Positions 50,828 to 60,458 of a stretch of DNA of 64,000 nt are shown here, piece by piece. Source of the DNA: Blautia wexlerae. GTDB lineage: Bacteria > Bacillota > Clostridia > Lachnospirales > Lachnospiraceae. The stretch's first letter is position 1. Every line of letters starts with the position of its first letter. Below the pieces are notes generated by a model. The model had not been told where the DNA came from, did not search any database, and was given only the letters and a program-made list of their open reading frames with translations. A program made the position numbers and the translations under genes. Where the stretch lies: assembly GCF_013300825.1 (NCBI RefSeq), contig NZ_JAAIMY010000004.1:1-64000 (forward strand). The letters run 5' to 3'.

Positions 50828-50983
50828 TTACCGATATTTTTTGCAGATAAACCGAAAGAAATTCAACGTTGCATATTCGTCATGCCAATGGAACTCTTCT
50901 GGATTGTTTTTAATTTTACTGACTCGCTGCTGTTCTTTGATTATCTGATCAGCTACACCTTTCATCGAATCTTCGTATCTCAT
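50828..50983 (-). CDS. Hypothetical small protein, probably 5' part of a split gene
   Basis: 51 residues starting MRYEDSMKGVADQIIKEQQR and ending 'FFRFICKKYR'. The stop lies immediately before the TTG of the next frame. Together with 50611-50826 it looks like a frameshifted gene following the HTH-like gene at 50993. Function unknown. Confidence 0.5.
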   Translation of the reverse strand: MRYEDSMKGVADQIIKEQQRVSKIKNNPEEFHWHDEYATLNFFRFICKKYR

Positions 50984-50992
50984 ATTACTCAC

Positions 50993-51574
50993 CTACTCTT
51001 CCTCAACGCCCAGTGACGGTTTAAATCTTTTATCCTTTGCCTGCGGTACCACGATCTCATAAAAATAAAATCCTAAATACCCAAGTGCCTGCTTCTTCAT
51101 TTTATAAAAAGAAGTCCTGCCTATTCCTAACTCCTGTTGTACTTCCACATCTGTCTTATTATAATGACTGCAAAAACAGGAATGAAGGATTTCGCTGAGC
51201 ATCACACCATTCGGTGCATAGAACTTAACCAGTGTCATTCCACGATAGATCATATCTGACAAGCCATAAATGATCATCAGGTTATTCATTTCCCGATGCA
51301 TCTTTGGCACATTCAGCTGATTGTTATAAATGCTCAGATAACTCAACACATATGCCATATCTTCATTGATTTTCTCCTGGCACTCCATATCCAGTTCTTC
51401 TAACACAATCTGATTTTCCAAAATCAATTTCTGATAGCTTGTCATCAGTTCTTTGATATCTGTATAATGTCTCTCCATCGTTACTTCCAGATAATCCTGC
51501 GCATGGCTTGCCATCTGGAAGGTAATCTTTTTCATTGATTTAATTGCATAATCTCTGTCTGTCATCAGTTTCAA
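50993..51574 (-). CDS. Putative regulator with C-terminal HTH
   Basis: 193 residues, helical. The C-terminal part 'NKTDVEVQQELGIGRTSFYK' followed by 'MKKQALGYLGFYFYEIV' looks like an HTH of the kind found in phage late-gene activators or sigma-like proteins. The N-terminal 120 residues are a mostly alpha-helical domain I do not recognise. The start could be a TTG at 51574 or the ATG at 51565. It leads the small operon with the split gene downstream. Confidence 0.55.
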   Translation of the reverse strand: MKLMTDRDYAIKSMKKITFQMASHAQDYLEVTMERHYTDIKELMTSYQKLILENQIVLEELDMECQEKINEDMAYVLSYLSIYNNQLNVPKMHREMNNLMIIYGLSDMIYRGMTLVKFYAPNGVMLSEILHSCFCSHYNKTDVEVQQELGIGRTSFYKMKKQALGYLGFYFYEIVVPQAKDKRFKPSLGVEEE

Positions 51575-51736
51575 AATCTCCTTATCATCATCACACTAAC
51601 TGGCGGTCTTTCAGACCAGTTCGCTTTCCCCATGATTTTGATGGGAAGCAATTACTTACTACAATTTGCAGAAGCGGATATCCAAAAGGCATTGTGGGAG
51701 TTGCCTTTGCTGACCGGAATCCATCTTCTTATGTAA

Positions 51737-51779
51737 AACCTGCAGGAATATAAAGGGAAAGTGACTATCCCTGCAGGTT
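51737..51779. terminator. Inverted repeat, possible terminator
   Basis: AACCTGCAGG / CCTGCAGGTT perfect 10-bp arms around a 23-nt loop. The stretch 51600-51780 has scraps of open frame on the plus strand but nothing I can name. Confidence 0.45.
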
Positions 51780-51795
51780 AATAATCATTAATTTT

Positions 51796-52383
51796 CTAAC
51801 AATACTGCATTGATTTTTTCCAATTTGCACACCATGAAGCATGTAATAATCTTTCTTTCTCCGAACTCACTATAAAATACCCTTTTCCAAGTCCACCTCC
51901 ATATCCTCCAAGAACCTGATCCAGGTCTTTCAGTGCAGCTAAAACATAGCTTCTTGATCTATTTGTGATCTCACATAATTGTTTTAGCGTATGTGGCTCT
52001 CTTCTTATTATGAATAATATTTGTCTCTTTAGTAAATCAAACTCTAAGTCCGTTAATTGATTTTTCTTTTTTATTTCCTTTTTGTACTCAATAACACCTA
52101 TATGGTAGCGTTAATTAAATCTTTTCCATACATCATCCGGATCACACAGCAAAAATTTTGATAATTCTTCTTTAAATGCTCTCCTAGACATATCATCTTT
52201 TTTTCTGATTACTGAAAAAGCTCCACAATCTTGATACAAATTTTTAATTTCACTTATTGAAGTTCCTTCATCTTTTAATTTCCTATAAGTCGTACTTCTT
52301 GACTGGAACATAATCGCCTGCATATCAATAGCTGTTTTCTTGCCTTTAATTAGTTCAAGTATCTGTTCTACTAAATCATTCAT
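51796..52383 (-). pseudogene. HTH regulator-like gene interrupted by one stop codon
   Basis: From the ATG at 52383 (AAAGGAGGAATCAC site) 90 codons run to a TAA at 52113-52111. The same frame continues without another stop for 104 codons to a TAG at 51798-51796, including a winged-helix-like segment 'TLKQLCEITNRSRSYVLAAL' and a Gly-rich wing 'LGGYGGGLGKGYF'. The second part has no start codon or ribosome binding site. This is best read as one gene of about 195 residues with a nonsense mutation. The first part alone contains a small HTH-like region ('STTYRKLKDEGTSISEI'). Confidence 0.65.
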
Positions 52384-52416
52384 TGTGATTCCTCCTTTTA
52401 TGACACTATTATAAGG

Positions 52417-52612
52417 CTAACGTTGAACCTTTTCTTTACGATTCTGTATCATACAGGTGTACATCATTCCTACACCGCCTGCCTTTCTGCTAGCACATCG
52501 CTCGATTTTCAAAATTCTGTCGATGTTATATTTTCTTCCATCTTCCCAGGTTAAAGAATATAGGAACCAGTTTTCCATCTTTCCGAAACTCTGCCACTAC
52601 ATCTAATCTCAA
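52417..52612 (-). pseudogene. Frameshifted conserved small protein
   Basis: Two frames read 'LRLDVVAEFRKDGKLVPIFF' and then, after a one-base shift near 52555, 'LTWEDGRKYNIDRILKIERC' and 'GGVGMMYTCMIQNRKEKVQR'. This resembles a small Lachnospiraceae protein often found near Y-family DNA polymerase genes (from memory). The C-terminal end also looks shortened. Confidence 0.6.
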
Positions 52613-52657
52613 TGTTAGATTACTACACCGAAAAGTGTGTTACTTGTTAAGTTGATT

Positions 52658-52739
52658 GAACCGCCGTATACGGAACCGTACGTACGGTGGTGTGAGAGGT
52701 CGGAATTTCTCATTTAAGAGAAATTCCTCCTACTCGATT
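52658..52739 (+). ncRNA. Group II intron 3' end relic (domains V and VI)
   Basis: Domain V is recognisable: GAACCGCCGTATAC, GGAACCGTACGTACGG and TGGTGTGAGAGG. A domain VI hairpin (GGAATTTCTC / GAGAAATTCC) follows, and the end CTACTCGAT is typical of bacterial introns. No reverse transcriptase frame lies upstream, so only the 3' end survives. Confidence 0.85.
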
Positions 52740-52819
52740 ACCCTCAAAAGGGATGACGCGCTGACGCTGGCACTCACGGCGGCTTACAAGGAGGGAGCCG
52801 CACATGATACAACCTGACC
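52740..52819 (+). pseudogene. GC-rich 3' gene fragment after the intron relic
   Basis: In frame after the intron end: 'ITLKRDDALTLALTAAYKEG' then 'AAHDTT' and a stop. Its base composition is higher in GC than its surroundings and like the module at 63-64 kb. It looks like the C-terminus of a mobile-element protein; the family is not known to me. Confidence 0.45.
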
Positions 52820-52944
52820 GCCGACAAATTCTGACGATGTTCTCGCAACAGTCAAAAAAATCCAGACCGCCAAATGGGGACAGTCTAACTGTGGTTGCGA
52901 AAAAAGACCAGAAGCCACCTACACCAGTGACTTCCAGTCTTAAC

Positions 52945-53060
52945 TTTTACCTATCTTACACCCCGATCAGCCCCTCTCTCCGGCTTATCTTTTCCCTGCT
53001 TTTCTTGAATAATCCTCTTATTAATCTCAAGCCGTTCATGAATGGATAATTTCTTCCTTT
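52945..53060 (-). pseudogene. C-terminal fragment of a mobilisation-type protein
   Basis: One minus-strand frame reads 'KLSIHERLEINKRIIQEKQG' then 'KDKPERGADRGV' and a stop. The charged pattern resembles relaxase C-termini of mobilisable elements, but this is weak. No start. Further evidence that 52.4-53.1 kb is a mosaic of mobile-element debris. Confidence 0.35.
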
Positions 53061-53083
53061 AATCCGTTTTCCTTTCCTAAAAG

Positions 53084-54467
53084 TTAACTATTTATTCTAA
53101 TATACCTCTTACAAGCTCGATTCAAAAACTCATAGTCATGTGTTACAACTATAATAATATATTTTTCTTCTGACAATTGTTTCATCAATTTTTCCACCTG
53201 ACACATATGCCTAAAATCCAACCCACTGGTAGGTTCATCGAAAATAAGCAGCTTTTTTTCACCCATAACTGCCTGGCAAATAGCAAGCCTCTGTCTCTGT
53301 CCACCAGATAATATCATCGGATGATATTCTGCATACTCTTCCAAGTCAAATTTTTCAAGTAATTCCCTGATTTCTTGTTCAGAGGCTTCTTCATTTGCAA
53401 GCAGACATTCATTTTTCACACTATCTGAAAACAACTGATGATTGACTTCCTGCATGACCATCCCGAACAGTTTGGTCCGGGCCTTTTCCGACAGCTTTTT
53501 CCCTTGATACAGAATCTCGCCGCCTTTGGGCTTAAGCAGACCGCACAAGCAATTGCAAAAAGTAGATTTTCCGGCACCGTTTTTCCCTGTGATACCGATG
53601 ATGTCTCCCGCTCTTGCAGATAAACTAATATTCTGAAAAATCATCTGTTTCTTTCTCTTACATGAAAGGTTACAAATCTGAAGTACTGCGTCTTCTGAGT
53701 TTCCTGTAATCTCCGGGATCTGTATCTGTTCAGGAACGATACTTCTGAGCCCCATTTGTTTTCGTTTCAGATCAGACAAAGCCTTAAACTCATCTGATGT
53801 AAATTCTTGTTCTATACGTCCTTCTTTCATATAAATAATTCTGTCTGCGAATTTCTGGATCCATGCCAGACGATGCTCTGCCACAACTACAGTATGTCCC
53901 TTCTCCTTAATTACCTTCATTCTTTCACTCAGCTTTTCCATCGCTGCTATATCCAATATTCGCTGACGGCTCATCCAGCACATAAATCTGCGGATTCATG
54001 GCATATACTGATGCAAACGCAAGAAGCTGTTTCTCACCACCTGACATGGAAAATACATCCCGGTCTTCCAGCTTCTCTATATCTAATTCATTTATTGTAT
54101 TCTTAATTCTTTTTCGTATATATTCCGGTTTCACGCCTCTGTTTTCCAGGCCAAATGCCATCTCAGCATTAGAATTCGTATAAAAAAACTGAGTTCTTGG
54201 ATTCTGAAAAACAGACCCTACAAGCTCTGCAATCTCATACATAGGCATCTCTGCAACATTTTTCCCGCAAACCGTAATCGTTCCATCTACGCTGACATCC
54301 CTTACAAAATGCGGAATCAATCCATTAATCAGTTTTGTCATTGTGGTTTTTCCACATCCACTTTCCCCGCATATCAATACGAACTCCCCATCCTGTATCT
54401 CCAGATTTATATCTGACAGAATTCTTTTTCCTTGCATTGTTACATTTACATTTTCAAACTTTATCAT
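53084..54467 (-). pseudogene. ECF transporter double ATPase (EcfA/CbiO type), frameshifted
   Basis: Two overlapping frames (54467-53925 and 53983-53084) together encode a fused two-domain ABC ATPase of about 475 residues. Domain 1 has Walker A 'GESGCGKTT', signature 'MSGGEKQ' and Walker B 'IYVLDEPSAN'. Domain 2 has 'GKNGAGKST', 'LSGGQRQR' and 'LLIFDEPTSG'. Right after 'DEPSAN' the frame is lost by one extra base near 53955-53960; the second frame resumes with 'LDIAAMEKLSERM'. Domain 1 would miss its switch region, so transport is likely impaired. It is downstream of the EcfT and S-component genes. Confidence 0.88.
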
Positions 54468-54472
54468 TTTTT

Positions 54473-55150
54473 TTATCCCGCAATCACCACTATAAGTATT
54501 CCAAATGTTACCAAAATCATTATCAACCAGTCTGAAATTCCCATGTGAAGTGTTATTTCACTAGTCTTTTTTCCTGGGTTCTCGATTCCTCTTGCCACTG
54601 CCGCCGCTGCTATTTCATCCGATGTATTGACTGCAGACACGATCAATGGAACTACCGTACACTCCAAGCGGGATGCCCATGAGATATTCTGAAGTTTCAT
54701 AGCAGCATTTATATGTACGAACTCCTCTTTCAAAGCTGGAAAATATCGAAGTGTCGTAGACATTGCTATGATAAATCCTTGTGGTAGATGCAGTGTATAC
54801 ATGGCAGCGATCATTTTCTGCATGGACGATGTTCGAAGCAGCAACAAACCTGCCAAAACACACGGCAGCATACGCAATGAATAATTAACTAAAACTGGAA
54901 ACACCATATTCATCCATGCGGGGCACTGCGGAAATACATACATTAGTAAAAGGTGGAAAGAAACAAGTAAAACGATACCTTTACCTGCCGCCTTATATAG
55001 TCCATGCACCAGCATAAGCAGGAGAAATATGCCTGAAAGCATACTCCCCTGCTCAGAATTTTTCTGACAGAACATACCAATATTTGCCATTAAAAGCAGC
55101 CACAGCCCAGCTCTTGGATCAAGATGATTGATGACTGTTATCTTATTCAT
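54473..55150 (-). CDS. ECF transporter transmembrane subunit (EcfT/CbiQ type)
   Basis: 225 residues with four to five membrane helices and the cytoplasmic coupling segment typical of EcfT, with 'AAAAVARGIENPGKKTSEIT' carrying the A-R-G motif that contacts the ATPases. It joins the ATPase dimer to the substrate-binding S component encoded just upstream (overlap of one base at 55150). Intact, but its ATPase gene is frameshifted. Confidence 0.88.
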   Translation of the reverse strand: MNKITVINHLDPRAGLWLLLMANIGMFCQKNSEQGSMLSGIFLLLMLVHGLYKAAGKGIVLLVSFHLLLMYVFPQCPAWMNMVFPVLVNYSLRMLPCVLAGLLLLRTSSMQKMIAAMYTLHLPQGFIIAMSTTLRYFPALKEEFVHINAAMKLQNISWASRLECTVVPLIVSAVNTSDEIAAAAVARGIENPGKKTSEITLHMGISDWLIMILVTFGILIVVIAG

Positions 55151-55746
55151 CAGACAATCCCTGCTTTCTTAAAATGCTTACGGAATAAACCTTTAGCAAT
55201 CAACGCTCCAATCACGCCTCCTATGACTGGAGAGATACAAAGTATAATCAGCATTGGCGTAGAAATCAATCCCGATAAAGACCAGACATATTCTGCAGAC
55301 ATTCCATTTTGCTGAATCTGCGCCAAAAAACTGTCTTTATACACCCATATTGCCAGTGGAGAGCCAAGCATTCCATAACAGAAAAACACAAACGATATCA
55401 TCATATGTGTAAAACTGTTATCATACTTTGTCACAGACCTGTACAGTTCCGACAATATACATGCAATAGCAAATGTAATCAGTAACAATACTGTAAACTG
55501 ACCAGTCACGAAATAAAGCAATGCAGTAATTGTTCCCATAATAAATACTGCCCCTGGTTTTCTCACTTTAGCTGTCATAAGCAGGAATGGGATTCCGGTC
55601 ACAATTCCTGTCACGCCCGGTAACAGCAGCCACAACACTGGCACAAATCCAGTAAACATAGCTGCTAGATTGAGCATAAAATAAATTGCAGAGAAGATTC
55701 CTATTGTAATAAGATCCTTTCCTGATAATTTTCTTGATTCTTCCAT
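55150..55746 (-). CDS. ECF transporter S component, MptD/Trep_Strep type
   Basis: 198 residues with about six membrane helices. It starts 'KLSGKDLITIGIFSAIYFML' and has 'GVTGIVTGIPFLLMTAKVRK' and 'GVIGALIAKGLFRKHFKKAG', features of the MptD/Trep_Strep family of S components. The transported molecule is unknown for this family; its linkage to paired ABC half-transporters and an AraC regulator suggests a metal chelate or siderophore. Followed directly by EcfT and ATPase genes. Confidence 0.82.
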   Translation of the reverse strand: MEESRKLSGKDLITIGIFSAIYFMLNLAAMFTGFVPVLWLLLPGVTGIVTGIPFLLMTAKVRKPGAVFIMGTITALLYFVTGQFTVLLLITFAIACILSELYRSVTKYDNSFTHMMISFVFFCYGMLGSPLAIWVYKDSFLAQIQQNGMSAEYVWSLSGLISTPMLIILCISPVIGGVIGALIAKGLFRKHFKKAGIV

Positions 55747-55761
55747 GTCTTTCGTTCCTCC

Positions 55762-57519
55762 TTAGCCGATTTTCCAGCCTTCCGACTGACTTCTGATATC
55801 TACAAAATCCTTATATTTTCCAGGAACAGCCACAAGCTCTTTGTGGGTTCCCCTCTGAATAATCTGCCCATCATCCACCACCAGAATCTGATCTGCCTGC
55901 TCAATTGTCGCCAGTCTGTGTGCGATTGTTACTATGGTTTTTCCTTTTGTAAGTTCCGATATAGCTGCCTGGATCAAATGTTCATTTTCCGGATCTACAC
56001 TGGCTGTCGCTTCGTCAAGTATAATAATCGGTGCATCTTTTAGAATCGCTCTTGCGATGGAAATGCGCTGTTTTTCTCCACCGGACAGGCTCCCACCCCC
56101 TTCGATGACAGTATCGTAGCCTTCCGGTAATGCCATAATAAAATCATGGCAGCATGCTTTCTTTGCCGCTTCTACCATTTCCGCTTCTGTTGCATCCGGT
56201 TTTCCAAAGCAAATATTATTCCTCACTGTATCATGAAACAAATATACATTCTGAAATACCATGGAAATGTTGGATAACAGACTGTCACAAGTAAATTCTT
56301 TCACATCATGTCCTCCCACACGAACACTTCCACTGTCTGCATCATAAAACCGGGCAATCAGATTGCAGATCGTAGATTTTCCGCTTCCGGAAGGACCCAC
56401 GATTGCTGTAACTGAATACTCCGGAATTTTCAGATTCACATTATGGAGCACATGTCTTTTTTCCTTCCCTTCCCCGTAAGAAAAATCTACATTCTGAAAT
56501 TCGATATCATAGTGTGCAATCTCTATCTGCTGTCCATCTGCATCAATGAAGGACTCTTTTGTCAATTCATCCAAATGCTCCAGGGCGTCATCAATGACAG
56601 CCAGTACATGAGCACAGTCTGCAATCGGCTCCAAAGAACCAAACACATGAAATGACAGCAGAATCACAAACATCATATAAGTAAAATCCAACTGTCCGGA
56701 AAATCCCAGATAAAACGCAGCAATTACGATACACACACTTGCTGTTTTTAACGCCAGCAGATGCAGTGCATTATAAGGAATATATCCCCATTCTATTTTC
56801 AGATTAATGTCACGGCTGTCCCTGCATGCTTTTTTCATTGACTCCATAGAAGCGCCTGCTTTTCCAAAGGATTTCACTACAGAAAGTCCTCTCGCGTATT
56901 CCAGGGTTGCTCCGGTCAGCTCCTTGTTTGCCGCAGCAAGGATTGGTGCATTTCTTGTACTGTATTTTGAAATGATGAACAGGAATATCAGGGAAACAGC
57001 GGCACCCGTTACTGCAATCAGCCCTACTCTCCAGTTCACACAGGTGAGCCACAAAAGGATGCAGATAAAATTCAGATAACCTCCTACAAAGTTATCAATC
57101 ATACGGATTCCCATTCCTTCCAGTGTATGAAGGCCTGTCGTGATGGAATTAAGAATCGTACCTGTATTCATGTTCTGAAAATATCCTAAAGATACACGCT
57201 TCAGCGCATCTCCCACTGCCAGTCTGTCTCTGGCAATCAATTCATAACTGATCGACTCCTGAAATCTTGCCCTTAAATAATCAAACAGAAAACGCAGAAA
57301 GATGAAAAGCAGCTGAATTACGATACTTTTCCCAATCCAATCCGCTGAAATAGTTTTTCCCTGCCCCTCGCATTCTACAAGCTTTCCGATCGTATATGCC
57401 GCCCATATGACCGGCATTGCCGCAAACCAGCCTGAAAAAAAGGAAAAAACAAAACCGATATACAGATTCTTTTTAAAACTGCCACACCAGTCAATGATTC
57501 TTTTTACAGTGCCAAACAT
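55762..57519 (-). CDS. ABC half-transporter (membrane plus ATPase), IrtB/YbtQ-like
   Basis: 585 residues: six-helix membrane domain (about 1-310) fused to an ATPase with Walker A 'VGPSGSGKST', signature 'LSGGEKQR', Walker B 'IIILDEATA' and switch 'IAHR'. Such half-transporters work as heterodimers, here with the partner encoded upstream (57504-59298; overlap 16 nt). Pairs of this kind beside an AraC regulator include the siderophore importers YbtPQ and IrtAB, though drug-export functions are also possible. This partner is intact. Confidence 0.88.
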   Translation of the reverse strand: MFGTVKRIIDWCGSFKKNLYIGFVFSFFSGWFAAMPVIWAAYTIGKLVECEGQGKTISADWIGKSIVIQLLFIFLRFLFDYLRARFQESISYELIARDRLAVGDALKRVSLGYFQNMNTGTILNSITTGLHTLEGMGIRMIDNFVGGYLNFICILLWLTCVNWRVGLIAVTGAAVSLIFLFIISKYSTRNAPILAAANKELTGATLEYARGLSVVKSFGKAGASMESMKKACRDSRDINLKIEWGYIPYNALHLLALKTASVCIVIAAFYLGFSGQLDFTYMMFVILLSFHVFGSLEPIADCAHVLAVIDDALEHLDELTKESFIDADGQQIEIAHYDIEFQNVDFSYGEGKEKRHVLHNVNLKIPEYSVTAIVGPSGSGKSTICNLIARFYDADSGSVRVGGHDVKEFTCDSLLSNISMVFQNVYLFHDTVRNNICFGKPDATEAEMVEAAKKACCHDFIMALPEGYDTVIEGGGSLSGGEKQRISIARAILKDAPIIILDEATASVDPENEHLIQAAISELTKGKTIVTIAHRLATIEQADQILVVDDGQIIQRGTHKELVAVPGKYKDFVDIRSQSEGWKIG

Positions 57520-59298
57520 GAGTCTTCACCTTCTTTCTGACTTCCCACTGCCCAGTGTCTTGCTCCCACATGAGCCTGCCACATTCGCTGATAAAGCTGA
57601 CAATTCTGAAGTAGCTCTTCCTGGGTTCCCGCCCCTTCTATACAGCCATTTTTCAAAACAACGATTTTGTCTGCATCTGTGATTGTGGAAAGTCTGTGTG
57701 CAATGACCAGCAATGTCTTGCCTTTTGTCAGTTCTTCTATACTCTTCTGGATCTTGTTCTCATTTTCCGGATCCGTAAATGCAGTTGCTTCGTCAAGAAT
57801 GATGATTGGTGCATTTTTTAATATCATTCGGGCAATGGCAATCCTCTGCTTTTCTCCACCGGATAACCGTTTTCCTGCTTCCCCTGCCGGGGTATCATAG
57901 CCCTGCGGCAGCTTCTCTATAAACTCCTGGCAGCATGCCTTTCTTGCTGCTTCCCGTACCTCTTCATCCGATGCAGCCGAATTGCCGAGACGTATATTTT
58001 CCATGATAGAACACCGGAACAGGAAATTATCCTGTGTCACAAAACTGATCATTTCTGAAAGCTGTGACAATGGCATTTCCCTAATATTTACACCGCCTAT
58101 GGTAATGCCGCCGGATGTCACATCCCAGAATCTTGAAATCAACCTTGCTACTGTAGATTTACCTCCCCCGCTCGGTCCGACCAATGCAGTAAAACTTCCT
58201 GCCGGCATTGTCAGGTCAATTCCATGCAGCACCTCGTCCTTTTCCTCACCGGTATAAGAGAAATGCACATTTTCCAGTTTCACATCATAGCTGTTGATAT
58301 TTGCATATACAGAAGGCTCCGGCAATTCTTTCATCGTAAGAAAATCCTGTATGCTTTCGATGTTATATTGCATTTCACGAAGATTTTCAGAGAATACCTC
58401 TATTTTTGCAAAAGATGTCACCATGGACATGGACAGCATGACTGCCAGCACAAGCTGTGATATGATCAACTGACCATGCATCGTCAGATACAGTCCCACA
58501 GGCAAAGTTCCAAGCAGTGTCGATGGAAACAGGGCGAATGTCATTTTCATGGTGATCCAGGTGGAAGACAGCCATTTCACAACAAATTTCTTATAATCCA
58601 GAATTGCTTTTGCATATTTCTCATAAGAGGTTCCTGCCCTGCCAAATGCCTTAATAACCTCTATGCCCTCTATGTATTCCACAATAGTACTGTTCATATG
58701 TGCATTGGATTCGTCGTACTGAGTGAAACTTTTTCCGCTGATAATCATGGTAAGTGTCATAAATACCAAGGACAATGGAACGGTTACAAGAGAAGCCAGT
58801 GCAATTCTCCAGTCCAGCGATTACCGGAAGCAGGAGATGTCCGCTTCCTTCCGGAATCATATGAGCAATGGGTGGTTCCATATTTTCGATTTTTTCTACC
58901 ATAATGCTCTTGATTTCACCAATACTGTGCCCTTCCACATCTCCTAATGGTGCTTTCAGAAACCGGTCTGTCAGGCGGAGCCTTAAACCCTCCAATATGT
59001 GATAGGCTGCTATATGTGATATCCATGTGGATGCGGAAAAGCTTACGATTTTTATAATATAAAAGAGTAAGGCATACAGACACCATCTTAAAATTTCCTG
59101 CATAGGAGCCTGATTCAGATTTCTTATATACAAATTGATTCCACGGTAAATGCAATAATATGGCATAAGTCCACTGATAATACTGATAACAGATAAAATA
59201 ACGGATATTCCAAGCCTTTGCCCGCTTCCTTCGGTATAGCTCAGCAACACTTTCAGCCAGCTGTCCTTTTTTTCTGATACTTTTTTATTTTCCATCAA
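57504..59298 (-). pseudogene. ABC half-transporter partner, frameshifted
   Basis: Two frames (59298-58651 and 58775-57504) encode one half-transporter of about 590 residues. The first gives the N-terminus and helices up to 'EGSGHLLLPVIAGL'; a one-base shift near 58810 is needed to pass into 'IALASLVTVPLSLVFMTLTM' and on to the ATPase, with Walker A 'VGPSGGGKST', signature 'LSGGEKQR' and Walker B 'IIILDEATA'. Without the shift the first frame stops about 60 residues later. The heterodimer with 55762-57519 is therefore probably not made. Confidence 0.88.
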
Positions 59299-60298
59299 AG
59301 GTTTCCTTTCTGAATCGGTACTCTGCCGGGGACAGCCCCATCACACTTCGAAATGCAGATGAAAATTTTCCCGGATTTTCATATCCTACACTTGCGGCGA
59401 TCTCCTGTACTTCTTTCTCTTTATCCTGTAACAGCATATTTGCAGCCAGATTCATGCGGTACCTCTTCTGATAAGAATAAATAGAATCTCCATAAACATC
59501 TTTGAAGCATTTTTTCATAGTTGTCAGTGGAATCTCATACATAGAGGAAAGTTCTTCGATGGTAAACCGTGTCTGAGGATTCCCTGTGATCTGCGCATGA
59601 ATCTCTTTGATTTTTTCCATCTGAGTTCTGTAATAATATGGTCTGACTTCTTTCCTGTCTTCTACGGTCATCGTGTTTAAGTACAACAATAATTCCACGA
59701 CTTTTATCTGATAATATTCTTTTGCTTTTGCAAGTTCCGAATGTGCCATGTTTTTCTGGTAAAATCCGGAAAGAATCGACTCAAGTTCCTTATTTCCCCG
59801 AATTACATAAGGTTTCTCCTCGGCACAATACCGGCTTCGAAGATTCTCAATGGATACGGAGAATCCCTGAAACAATTCATCAAGTGCCTTCTGAACTTCC
59901 ACAACTTCCATGAAAATACTGACTCCATGATAATGCTTCAGAGGATAATAAGTTGTCCCTTTATGATTTTCTCTGTTATCCAAACGAAGTTCCTTTTCCT
60001 GCATAATACTGAACACACCAGGCTTTACCTCCATCTCAATTCTTCCCTACCGGCAGTGGTCAATACAGAATATTTTTCTGTCATTCTTCAATTCAAATTC
60101 AGATACACACTGTTCCATATGCATGTCTGAAAAGCAAATCATCACTCCGGGCAGTACTCGGTAAATCGTCATCACTCCTTCTCCTGTCGCATCATTCAGC
60201 ATAAGAATCGAACAATTCTCATTCTGAATCACAGGTTTCACATTACTTCCAAGGCTTGCAATTTCATTCACATTCAAATTTCTTCTCATTCCCTTCAT
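59285..60298 (-). pseudogene. AraC-family regulator interrupted by an amber codon
   Basis: From the ATG at 60298 the frame reads 83 codons to 'FCIDHCR', then TAG (60049-60047), and continues in the same frame with 'GRIEMEVKPGVFSIMQEKEL' to the C-terminal double HTH ('FTIEELSSMYEIPLTTMKKC', 'VQEIAASVGYENPGKFSSAF'). Relatives normally read DHCREGRIE here, so a Glu GAG seems to have become TAG. The full protein would be about 337 residues. An internal ATG at 60034 could still give the DNA-binding part alone. It leads the ABC/ECF cluster and was probably its activator. Confidence 0.88.
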
Positions 60299-60397
60299 AT
60301 AGCTATATTTTCTTCGTTAGTCATTTCTAACTTTTTATATCTTACCATGAGAATTAAGCTTTATCCATACCCGAATGGACCTTGGCAATCCATTTGG

Positions 60398-60440
60398 ACA
60401 AAAAATAAAGTTCCAGACTTATCATCTGAAACTTTATTAT
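60398..60440 (-). terminator. Terminator of the methyltransferase operon
   Basis: Minus strand AATAAAGTTTCAGA pairs with TCTGGAACTTTATT (one G-A mismatch) around GATAAG... and is followed by T6. 60303-60397 shows no gene. Confidence 0.78.
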
Positions 60441-60458
60441 AAATCCAGCATCATTGCA

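Noticed and set aside
52804-53049. Plus-strand 81-codon frame after the intron relic
   Set aside because: It is a composite of debris; the better protein-like signals are short fragments in other frames and on the other strand.
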